DNA of 64,000 bases from Mycobacterium sp. GA-2829. GTDB taxonomy: Bacteria > Actinomycetota > Actinomycetes > Mycobacteriales > Mycobacteriaceae. The position numbers were made by a program, and so were the translations under genes. The stretch lies in assembly GCF_001499965.1 (NCBI RefSeq), contig NZ_LQIT01000002.1, forward strand, positions 62,001 to 126,000, read 5' to 3'. The stretch's first letter is position 1; each line of letters begins with the position of its first letter. The notes below the pieces were generated by a model. That model saw nothing but the letters and a program-made list of their open reading frames with translations, did not search any database and was not told the DNA's origin. This document shows, piece by piece, positions 49,198-56,170 of the stretch.

Positions 49198-49253
49198 CGA
49201 ACGTGCGCTCACCGCGGGAATTCTCGAAAACTCCCGCAGTGGGCGCACGTTCG
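49198..49253. repeat. long inverted repeat downstream of ahcY
   Basis: Outer arms CGAACGTGCGC (49198-49208) and GCGCACGTTCG (49243-49253) are perfect. Inner arms GCGGGA and TCCCGC also pair. It sits 12 bases after the ahcY stop and before the lipase gene. It could end the transcript (no T run) or be a dispersed palindromic element. It shares TGCGCTCAC with the rubA-rubB hairpin. Confidence 0.55.
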
Positions 49254-49269
49254 TCGTTAGGGTCGGTTC

Positions 49270-50589
49270 GTGGGGTGGGGGATCCGGAATGTCTGCATCG
49301 TGCTGTGCCTGCTCGCCGCCGCGGTGGGAACCGCAGGCCCCGCCGCCGCCGATGATCCGACGATCGACGACCACCACCCGTACTTCAACGAGGACGAGTA
49401 CCAGGCGTTCTACACCCCGCCCGACCCGTTGCCGCCGGGGGCGCCCGGCGATCTGATCCGCACCGAACCGTCGCGCCTGGTGCTCGAGCCGTCTGGCGCG
49501 CTCGGCATGATCGTGGCGGACGGTACGCGAATCATGTACCGCAGCAACGACGCTCGCGGCAATCCGGTGGCTGTCACCGGAATCTACTTCGAACCGCACA
49601 ACCCGTGGCCGCATCCAGGGCCGCGCCCGTTGATCGTGTACGGGCCGGGCACACAGGGCCAAGGCGACCAGTGCGCGCCGTCGCGACAGTTCAATCAGGG
49701 CATCCACTGGTCGCCGTATCTGGACATCGCGTTCAACTACGAGGAGATGTTCGTCGCCACGATGGTCGCGCGCGGTTTCGCGATCGTCATGACCGATTAC
49801 GAGGGTCTCGGCACCCCGGGTCTGCACACCTACGTCAGCCGGGTCTCGCAGGGCCACGCCATGCTCGACGCCGCGCGGGCGGCCAAGCGGCTGCCCGACA
49901 CGTCGCTGGAAGCCGATGGGCCCGTGGCGTTCTGGGGTTACTCGCAGGGTGGGGGAGCGGCGGCGTCTGCGGCGGAGATGGCGCAGGATTACGCACCGGA
50001 ACTGCGGACCGTCGGCACGTACGCGGGCGCACCGCCGGCCGATCTGAAGGCGCTGTTCCCGTTCGCCGACGGCAGCGCGCTGGTGGGGGCGGTGGGTTAT
50101 GCGCTGAACGGGATCATCGCGGCCTACCCCGAGCACGAGGCGGCGATCCGGGCGACGTTGACCCCGCGTGGGACCGACCTTCTCTTCAAGGTGCAGGATC
50201 AGTGCGTCGGCGAGACGCTCACGAAATTCATGTTCCGCCACCTGCAGCCGTACTTCAATCAGGACATCTTCACGGTCGTCGAGCAGGAACCGTTCGCATC
50301 GCTGTTCGAAGAGCAGAGGCTGGGCCGCACGAAACCGAACGCGCCGGTGCTGATCAACGCCAACCGGTTCGACCCCTTGGTGCCGTGGGCCGCGGCCATG
50401 CAGATGGGCCGCGACTGGTGTGCGCAGGGTGCCGACGTCGAGGCGCGCACCAACGAGCAACCACCGTTCCTGAACAAGGCGATGGTCAACCACGGGCTGC
50501 CGATGCTCGTCGACGGGGAGCCGGCCATGCAGTGGATCGCCGACCGGTTCAAGGGCGTGCCGACGGCCCCGAACTGTGGACGGTTCTGA
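49270..50589 (+). CDS. secreted LIP-family lipase/esterase
   Basis: A 439-residue secretory protein. The signal peptide is VCIVLCLLAAAVGTAGPAAA, with cleavage likely after AAA-D. The alpha/beta hydrolase has the nucleophile elbow GYSQGGG (catalytic Ser), the acid in NRFDPLVP and the histidine near VNHGLPM. The family (secretory lipases) hydrolyses acylglycerols or polyesters outside the cell. GTG 49270 sits 17 bases after the inverted repeat, with GGTTCG but no strong ribosome site. It is not part of the conserved ahcY-tmk order. Confidence 0.85.
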   Translation: MGWGIRNVCIVLCLLAAAVGTAGPAAADDPTIDDHHPYFNEDEYQAFYTPPDPLPPGAPGDLIRTEPSRLVLEPSGALGMIVADGTRIMYRSNDARGNPVAVTGIYFEPHNPWPHPGPRPLIVYGPGTQGQGDQCAPSRQFNQGIHWSPYLDIAFNYEEMFVATMVARGFAIVMTDYEGLGTPGLHTYVSRVSQGHAMLDAARAAKRLPDTSLEADGPVAFWGYSQGGGAAASAAEMAQDYAPELRTVGTYAGAPPADLKALFPFADGSALVGAVGYALNGIIAAYPEHEAAIRATLTPRGTDLLFKVQDQCVGETLTKFMFRHLQPYFNQDIFTVVEQEPFASLFEEQRLGRTKPNAPVLINANRFDPLVPWAAAMQMGRDWCAQGADVEARTNEQPPFLNKAMVNHGLPMLVDGEPAMQWIADRFKGVPTAPNCGRF

Positions 50590-50677
50590 CTCGGGTCTTA
50601 CATGACGGTGACCTCCGTTTCGCGGCGAGAACCTCGGGGTATTGAGAGCTCACATTCACTTGAGGGAAGGACGCGGG

Positions 50678-51499
50678 ATGGCCGACGTGCATATCGGTGA
50701 CGAGCAGAGCTTCAACGAGACGGCGCTGGTGGCGCCGATCAATCTCATCTCGCACGCCGCCGTGAGCCGCGCGGTCGCCCGGCTGCAGGAAGCACACGGA
50801 ATCCCCGACGGCGACACGGCATTTCGTGCGCTGCTGACCGTGTCGCAGCGCTACGACGTCAAACTGCGGCACCTGTCCGCGGCGGTGATCAACGCCGACG
50901 CCGATACGCCGACCGCGAAGCGCACCCCGGCGCCCGGGCTGTCGTTCTCGCTGCGCGGCCGCGGCAGCGTGCCGAAACGTTCGGATGTGCTGGCCGATCT
51001 GCTGACCACCGCCGTCGACCTGTTCGGTGGGCAGGCCGGTGCGGTGCAGTTGCGTGACGCCACGTTCGGCGGGCTCTGCATCGAGAGCCACACCGGTTTG
51101 CCCGAGCAGTTCCGCCACCACTTCAGTTTCGTCGAGGACGGGGGCTCGGCCGCCGGGTACGCGACCGCGCACTGCGAGGTCGCGCGGGTAGACGACGTCG
51201 CTGTATCCCCGCTGTACGGCTTCACCGATATGGAGGTGCTGGCCGCCTCCGGTGTGCAGGCCGAGCTCGCGGTGCCGATGTGCGATGAGGACGGCCGCAA
51301 CTGGGGTGCGGTGACGGTGATGTTCGATTCCCGCCGTCCGCGCATCGATCCGTTCGCCGTGGAGATGCTGCACGGGCACGCCGATTCCTGCGCGCAGTGG
51401 CTGCGGTGGTACGACAGCGAGGTCATGCCGAAGTTGGTCGCGGCCGTGCACGACGTCGCGGCGTCGCTCGTGGCCGAGACGGGTGCGGTCTCGGCGTAG
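50678..51499 (+). CDS. ANTAR-GAF domain protein
   Basis: A 273-residue protein. Residues about 17-72 match an ANTAR RNA-binding domain (ARLQEAHGIPDGDTAFRALL, QRYDVKLRHLSAAV), and residues about 105-250 a GAF domain (DLLTTAVDLFGG, GLCIESHTGLP, ELAVPMCDEDGRNWGAV). ANTAR proteins act as antiterminators; here the order is inverted relative to the common GAF-ANTAR plan. ATG 50678 is chosen for its GAGGGAAGG site. It could sense a ligand and alter transcript elongation; targets are unknown. Confidence 0.75.
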   Translation: MADVHIGDEQSFNETALVAPINLISHAAVSRAVARLQEAHGIPDGDTAFRALLTVSQRYDVKLRHLSAAVINADADTPTAKRTPAPGLSFSLRGRGSVPKRSDVLADLLTTAVDLFGGQAGAVQLRDATFGGLCIESHTGLPEQFRHHFSFVEDGGSAAGYATAHCEVARVDDVAVSPLYGFTDMEVLAASGVQAELAVPMCDEDGRNWGAVTVMFDSRRPRIDPFAVEMLHGHADSCAQWLRWYDSEVMPKLVAAVHDVAASLVAETGAVSA

Positions 51500-51529
51500 A
51501 CGCCGGAGGTGCCGTAGAGTCCGCTGTCG

Positions 51530-52570
51530 ATGACTGCTGGCTTCGGTGGCGTTGAGGAAACCTTGCGTGCGGCCGAAACGTGCTTCGCTGCAGGTGATTA
51601 CCGGCGTGCCGACGAGGTGATCCGGGCCGCTCTGACTTTTTCGCCGCATGATCCACGGCTGCTGACGGCGTACGCGAGGGCGAAGCTGGGGCTGTCGGAC
51701 TGGGCGGCCGCCGCAACGAGCGCGTACGCGGCGCTGTCGGTCGACCCGGACAACGAGCACACGATGCGGGTGTACACCCGCGCGCTCGAGATGCTCGGGC
51801 GGGTGGACGAGGCGTTGTCGATGGCGTGGCGAACGGTGAGCGCGTATCCGTCGAGTCATCAGGCGTATTACGGATACGCCCGACTGCTGCAGGTTGCGGG
51901 GCGACCGCGAGAGGCTCTGGCGGCCGTCGATTCCGCTGTGGGGTTGAACCCGTCGGACGTCGACTCGTTGGTGCTGCGCGGGGACATCCTGGCGGCGTCG
52001 GGTCAGCGCGACGCGGCGGAGTCTCAGTATCGCGAGGCGCTGCGTCGACATCCGGAGCATGCCGACGCCGTGCACAGCTTGGCCCTGCTGGAGCACGCGA
52101 GGGGACGGCGCGCCAGCGCGATGCGCGGTTTCGTTGCCGCGGCGAACCTGGATTCGTCGTACCGAGAGGTGGTGCGGCAGAACATCGGTGCGCTGGTCGG
52201 GGGAATGCTGCGGAAGTCGGCATGGGTGGTGTTGATCGTCGCGTTCGCGGTCATCTTCGCGTACACGCTCGGTCAGGACGGCCATGCCACCGTGGTTCCC
52301 AGGGTGGTGGCTGGGGTCGGCGCCGTCCTGCTGGTGGTGATGCTCGGGCGGGCGATGCGCGGGTTGCCTCGGGTGATGGTGGAAGCTGTTCTGCGGCAGC
52401 GGAAGATGCTGGTGGTGCGGCTCGTGCAGTTGGTGGTCGCGGTGGCAGTGGGGGGCGTGACCGCTGCGGTCGGTGGGATGACGGTGCCGGCAGTGGTGGC
52501 GTCGGTCCTGGTGCTTACGTTGCCGGTTGTCGTGATCGCCGGTGGGTTGGGCGACGAGCGGCTGTGGTGA
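51530..52570 (+). CDS. TPR protein with C-terminal membrane helices
   Basis: A 346-residue protein. Residues about 8-205 form TPR-type helical repeats (AAETCFAAGDYRRADEVIRAAL, YARAKLGLSDWAAAATSAYAAL, AESQYREALRRHPEHADA). After it come about four hydrophobic helices (WVVLIVAFAVIFAYTL, VVAGVGAVLLVVML, VVAVAVGGVTAAV, VVASVLVLTLPVVVIAG). It may scaffold a membrane complex. No specific partner is known. It starts 30 bases after the ANTAR-GAF gene. Confidence 0.7.
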   Translation: MTAGFGGVEETLRAAETCFAAGDYRRADEVIRAALTFSPHDPRLLTAYARAKLGLSDWAAAATSAYAALSVDPDNEHTMRVYTRALEMLGRVDEALSMAWRTVSAYPSSHQAYYGYARLLQVAGRPREALAAVDSAVGLNPSDVDSLVLRGDILAASGQRDAAESQYREALRRHPEHADAVHSLALLEHARGRRASAMRGFVAAANLDSSYREVVRQNIGALVGGMLRKSAWVVLIVAFAVIFAYTLGQDGHATVVPRVVAGVGAVLLVVMLGRAMRGLPRVMVEAVLRQRKMLVVRLVQLVVAVAVGGVTAAVGGMTVPAVVASVLVLTLPVVVIAGGLGDERLW

Positions 52571-52603
52571 GACGCGCCCGCGGGGGCGTCCTGTCCCGAT
52601 GAC

Positions 52604-53149
52604 TTACTCCGTGTTGGCGCGGATGACGGACAGCGTCGCGGCGGCAGCACGGCGAACGAACTCGTCGTCGCGCGCCTCGCCATGGATGCCCCATTGCCAG
52701 CTGCCGACGTAAGTGAGCTCGCGGTCCCTCAGACCGGGGAACCCTACTTGTAGATCGGGCCCGATCGGCGACACATCCACCGGCCGCTGGACTCCCGCGA
52801 GAAGTTTGATGATGACGCCCGGTGTGTTGCCGATGTACTGAGCGTGCCGGTCACCGTAACGGCCCAACAGGAAGGCGTCGGGTGGACCGTCACCGCCGGT
52901 ATCGCGGCTGATTGCGACCCACAGCGCGTCGGGAGCTTCGCCGACGAGCAGGCCGTCGTTCATCGGCGTCAGCGGCCGGGCGAGACGTTCCAATCCCTCG
53001 GATAAGACTCTGACTCCATCGGATTGTGCGCGTACCGAGTGAAGTGGTTCGCATCCACCGATCTCCCATCTGCGCGCGTACGGCACGGAAAGTCCGTGGC
53101 CTTTTCGGAGACGTGACATCAGCGCATTTGCGATCTCTGGTGCTCTCAT
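52604..53149 (-). CDS. hypothetical protein at the end of the toxin-immunity array
   Basis: A 181-residue protein without a recognised family. Sequence such as DALWVAISRDTGGDGPPDAFLLGRYG and WQWGIHGEARDDEFVRRAA suggests a compact alpha/beta fold. ATG 53149 overlaps the previous small immunity-like gene by four bases (ATGA), so it belongs to the same operon. It could be another immunity protein. I cannot assign it. Confidence 0.6.
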   Translation of the reverse strand: MRAPEIANALMSRLRKGHGLSVPYARRWEIGGCEPLHSVRAQSDGVRVLSEGLERLARPLTPMNDGLLVGEAPDALWVAISRDTGGDGPPDAFLLGRYGDRHAQYIGNTPGVIIKLLAGVQRPVDVSPIGPDLQVGFPGLRDRELTYVGSWQWGIHGEARDDEFVRRAAAATLSVIRANTE

Positions 53150-53409
53150 TGGTCCGCGGCCTTGAATGCGATGGCGTCTGCGAGCAGTTGGCTGTAGGTC
53201 ATGCGGCCCAGCAGCTGGAAGCATGCGTCCGCTTCCGAGTTCAGTCGGACGAGGCTGTTCTTCGCGCCGCGCTCATACCAATAGACCTCCCACATCCCGT
53301 CGGCCGATCGTTCGAGACACCATGAGTAGTCCGCGCGGCCGCCGATCGCGAGCACGTCCCGCGGAATGCCGATTGTGGCGAGGGCTCGCACCAGCTCACT
53401 CTCATTCAC
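53146..53409 (-). CDS. small immunity-like protein
   Basis: An 87-residue soluble protein (WCLERSADGMWEVYWYERGAK). Proteins of this size and layout are common directly after toxin tips in actinobacterial polymorphic toxin loci. It lies ten bases downstream of the degenerate tip at 53419-53710, with GAGG before GTG 53409. It is likely an orphan immunity gene left when its toxin tip decayed. The family was not identified by sequence. Confidence 0.6.
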   Translation of the reverse strand: MNESELVRALATIGIPRDVLAIGGRADYSWCLERSADGMWEVYWYERGAKNSLVRLNSEADACFQLLGRMTYSQLLADAIAFKAADQ

Positions 53410-53418
53410 TGCGACACC

Positions 53419-53710
53419 TCACTTCTCGACGTGCAAGTCGGACGGATCGAGCTGCGGGTAGGTGACATTGGGGTAGTCCTCGCGAATCTCGGCGGCGATC
53501 TGCCCGAGGTGTTCAACGTCCGCGGAGTTCAATAGTTGGTCGATGAGAAAGTAGCGGCCTCTGTCCACCTTTGTAGACGCCTTCGCTGAACATGACTTTA
53601 TAACCGAGGTTCCCTCGTCTGTCCCATAGAGCGTGAAGTCCCACGGACTCTTCGCTCGGTTTCAAGATCACAGCAGTCTCACGCCGGGACGGAGTCGTGC
53701 GTCCGACCAC
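53419..53710 (-). pseudogene. frameshifted remnant of a toxin C-terminal tip
   Basis: Two partial frames join here. The first (from about 53710) gives AVILKPSEESVGLHALW and YKVMFSEGVYKGG. The second, one frame off from about 53575, gives RGRYFLIDQLLNSADVEHL and YPNVTYPQLDPSDLHVEK, then a stop at 53419-53421. Read together they look like one conserved C-terminal domain interrupted by a single-base shift near 53570-53580. Base composition is less GC-rich than around it. An upstream 73-codon frame (to 53889) may be part of the same decayed cassette. Confidence 0.55.
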
Positions 53711-53895
53711 GCCGCACTCTCCAACCGCGGGTTGATCGTCTGTGGGTCGCAGCAGTCACATCTGTCACATGAAGTGAGCACGATGCGACTCCAAGAAGCG
53801 ATATCGCCGGTGATATCTGCTGGCACGGTCACCTGACGAGGCGACTCTCGGTCGCATCGCGAAACGTAGGGAGTGTCCACTGGGTTCACTCAAAT

Positions 53896-54255
53896 TCATC
53901 TCTCACCGTCGCGGGTGGTCGATCGCGTACTGGCTGGTGGTGATTCGTATTCCACTTTCGCCGAATAGTTCGCCGCCCTGATACCACTGAGCAGCTCGGC
54001 TTTGAGAGACGCGAGTTCGTCGGCCGAAGAAGCCGTGCTGGCAACTACTTGGACTTGCCACGACCAATCGAATTCACGGTAGAGCACGATCTTCGCACGA
54101 TGCCCGCTCGGGCACTCGATAGTTCGGGAACCGAATTGCTGATCGAACTCGTCGGTCAAGCGCCCAAACGCGCTGAGATGCAGATGCTCTCGTAACCGCC
54201 GGAGTCCGGATTGATCGACGTCGCCAAGTATGTCGATCAGCAAAATGTCAAACAT
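53896..54255 (-). CDS. orphan immunity-like protein
   Basis: A 119-residue protein of lower GC than its neighbours, with FDILLIDILGDVDQSGLRRL at the start and a strand-rich middle (KIVLYREFDWSWQVQVVAS). Its ATG overlaps by several bases the stop of the 38-codon toxin-tip remnant just upstream, the usual layout of a toxin tip followed by its immunity gene. No family recognised. Likely protects against the tip now reduced to a fragment. Confidence 0.6.
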   Translation of the reverse strand: MFDILLIDILGDVDQSGLRRLREHLHLSAFGRLTDEFDQQFGSRTIECPSGHRAKIVLYREFDWSWQVQVVASTASSADELASLKAELLSGIRAANYSAKVEYESPPASTRSTTRDGER

Positions 54256-54363
54256 TGGTCGCGCCTTCGGTTGTGATCACGCGCCATCCGGCGACGGACA
54301 CCTGGAATGACTTGGTTTCGTTTCCGGACGGCGCCTGAGCAGGGCGCAGTATGTCGTCGACAT
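54248..54363 (-). pseudogene. 38-codon remnant of a third toxin tip
   Basis: On the minus strand an open frame from the end of the immunity copy reads DILRPAQAPSGNETKSFQV then SVAGWRVITTEG, ending at TGA 54248-54250. It has no start of its own and looks like the last part of a toxin domain. The stop overlaps the start of the following immunity-like gene. It is best explained as the end of a tip left behind by recombination at the immunity gene copy. Confidence 0.5.
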
Positions 54364-54879
54364 CTAGACCTCGGTGGTGTCCACTTCCGGCCACGCTCCC
54401 TGGTTCTGCCGACTCATCCACTCCGCGTGCGACATAGCCGCGCGCTGGACAAATAGTCCGTCGGATTGCAGAGGTATGTGTTCTTCTCGATGGTCAACGG
54501 GTTCCGGGGGATCGGTCAGCGATTCTGCTGTCATCTGATACTCGATCCGCTCATCGTCCTCATAGCGTAGATTGATCGTGATGTGCCACTGATACGGATA
54601 GAATTGACGTCCCGCCCGGTTAACCCCTGTTTCCTTGAAGGTTGTGTGCGCATCCGCCACCATCGTTTCCGACCAACTCGGGTACACGTACACCACGCCG
54701 GTCTCCGAATCGATCACCAGCTTCGCTAGTCCCGTCGCATCTCCCGACGCCATCTGCTCTGGAGTCAGGACGTCTGTGCACAGCCACCCGTCCTTGAACG
54801 GCTGGACATGAAATCTCCCCGTGGGTGACATCTGTGCCAGATAGGACAGCGCTTGATCTCTCGTTTGCAGCTCAACCAT
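54364..54879 (-). CDS. duplicate of the first toxin's immunity protein (Imm35/YrhB-like), with compensating frameshifts
   Basis: A 171-residue protein, about 70% identical by eye to the protein at 56964. Blocks LVIDSETGVVYVYPSWSE, DAHTTFKETGVNRAGRQ and AEWMSRQNQG are near-identical. Between DPPEP and AMSHAEW the copy differs completely because about 60 bases are read in another frame: comparison shows a 14-base deletion near 54495 and a 2-base gain near 54440, restoring the frame. ATG 54879 has AAGGAG upstream. The DSETG-containing core resembles immunity proteins of the Imm35/YrhB group, which accompany papain-fold toxins. It may protect weakly or have new specificity. Confidence 0.7.
   Translation of the reverse strand: MVELQTRDQALSYLAQMSPTGRFHVQPFKDGWLCTDVLTPEQMASGDATGLAKLVIDSETGVVYVYPSWSETMVADAHTTFKETGVNRAGRQFYPYQWHITINLRYEDDERIEYQMTAESLTDPPEPVDHREEHIPLQSDGLFVQRAAMSHAEWMSRQNQGAWPEVDTTEV
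54629..54693. repeat. near-identical 65-base direct repeat, copy 2
   Basis: Partner of 57241-57305, with two mismatches. It lies in the duplicated immunity gene. Confidence 0.75.
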
Positions 54880-54948
54880 GGCGCTCCTTCGTCGGGATGA
54901 GGTCGCGCGACGCCGGTCGTTCGTCGAGCACTCGTAGCAGTGTCACCC

Positions 54949-55767
54949 TCACTGACTGGCAGGAGTCAGTTGATTCTCGACTCCTCGAACGTTCGCCAAT
55001 CGTTTTGCCTCGACGGCCAACTCGAAGACTCCCGGCTCCGCGAAATGAGCGCCGACTCGTTCGGCGTCCGCTGGGTCATCCGACAGCAATAAAACCTCCG
55101 CGCGCCCTTGTGTGGTGCGCAGCAAACGGATGGGAATGCCGTCGAGCTCGGCGGTGTACACCCGCTCGAACACCGCGCATTCCGTCAATGGCACGGTCGC
55201 CGACCAAGCGCCAGGCCGGATCTGTTCGAACCCCGGTGGCGCCTCGGCGGCGAGCAGTGTCAGCAGCACGCCATCGGTCATGACGTCGGCAAGGAACTCG
55301 CCGCCACGCCACCGCGCCATGGTGCCGACAACCGTACTCGGTGGACGCCACTGCCGAGCTCGATGCCAACCGCGGGCGGCTCCCTCATAGCGGGACAATC
55401 GCTTCTGCTCGCCGTCCGACCTGATCCGCCAGTACTCGGCGCCGTAGGGGTAGCGCGTTCGGCCCATGATCCACACTTGGGCCAACGAATCTCCGGCCAG
55501 GAAGCCGTTCGCGAACGTGTGCCATGGCCGCTCACCGCCGGACGGTGCACTGAACGTTGCCAAGCGAGGCTGCGAAAAGCGCACGACGTCAACGAATTCG
55601 GGTGCTCCAGTTACCCCATACGCGCCTAAAAGATCAGCCGGAGTTCGTAGGCCGGCTACCTCTGATGCCATGGTGACGTAGCCGCCGACCTGGTCATGAC
55701 CGTTTTCGACGATGGCCGTAGCCGTATTCGAGTTGAGCAGTTTCTGTAAGACGATTGGCTCAGGCAC
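54949..55767 (-). CDS. hypothetical protein coupled to the second immunity gene
   Basis: A 272-residue protein of unknown family. It starts VLQKLLNSNTATAIVENGHD and contains APEFVDVVRFSQPRLATF, TRYPYGAEYWRIRSDGE and FELAVEAKRLANVRGVE, without signal peptide or membrane helices. ATG 55767 overlaps the upstream 136-residue immunity gene by eight bases, so the two are cotranslated. It could be a second immunity or an accessory for the second tip. After its stop a short frame runs to the start of the immunity copy and may be another tip remnant. Confidence 0.6.
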   Translation of the reverse strand: MPEPIVLQKLLNSNTATAIVENGHDQVGGYVTMASEVAGLRTPADLLGAYGVTGAPEFVDVVRFSQPRLATFSAPSGGERPWHTFANGFLAGDSLAQVWIMGRTRYPYGAEYWRIRSDGEQKRLSRYEGAARGWHRARQWRPPSTVVGTMARWRGGEFLADVMTDGVLLTLLAAEAPPGFEQIRPGAWSATVPLTECAVFERVYTAELDGIPIRLLRTTQGRAEVLLLSDDPADAERVGAHFAEPGVFELAVEAKRLANVRGVENQLTPASQ

Positions 55768-56170
55768 GGCGGGTTTCCTCGACTTCGATGTCGGTGAGGT
55801 CCTCGAGGGCGACGGTACCCGTCCATCCCATGAATTGGTCTCCGCGCAACCCGAGTTCTTTGGCGACCCGCGGAGGACCGACGAATTCGACCTCGACGCT
55901 TCCGTCGGGCAAGCGCTCCTGGAGGGAAACGGTGTGACCGTTCAACTTTCCCTGTGCACGTACATGAAACAGACCGTCGAGCGAAGTGCGCGGGACTTTC
56001 ACCCACGGCCGGTACTGGCCCTGCCCGACCGAGGACTCGCCCGATTCGAATCCATCCGCGATGTCTGCCGGGTCTGCGCGCAGCGCTACCCAGTCGTCGC
56101 CGCTGAACGCGACTCGGTATCGCTGTCCGCGGTACTCGGCTATTGCGCCGGTGACGGGGAATTCAGCCAT
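55760..56170 (-). CDS. probable immunity protein for the second toxin tip
   Basis: A 136-residue protein immediately after the end of the long toxin frame: ATG 56170 shares one base with the toxin stop (TGATG), and GGGGA lies just upstream, the coupling expected of toxin and immunity. The sequence is strand-rich (YRGQRYRVAFSGDDWVALRA, HVRAQGKLNGHTVSLQER). No catalytic motif. An in-frame ATG at 56191 also exists, inside the toxin gene. Function is inferred from position. Confidence 0.65.
   Translation of the reverse strand: MAEFPVTGAIAEYRGQRYRVAFSGDDWVALRADPADIADGFESGESSVGQGQYRPWVKVPRTSLDGLFHVRAQGKLNGHTVSLQERLPDGSVEVEFVGPPRVAKELGLRGDQFMGWTGTVALEDLTDIEVEETRRA

Noticed and set aside
53668..53889. 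73-codon minus-strand frame with a CDRCDCC motif as a small zinc protein.
   Set aside because: No ribosome site, poor codon use, and it runs into the decayed tip. More likely part of that remnant.
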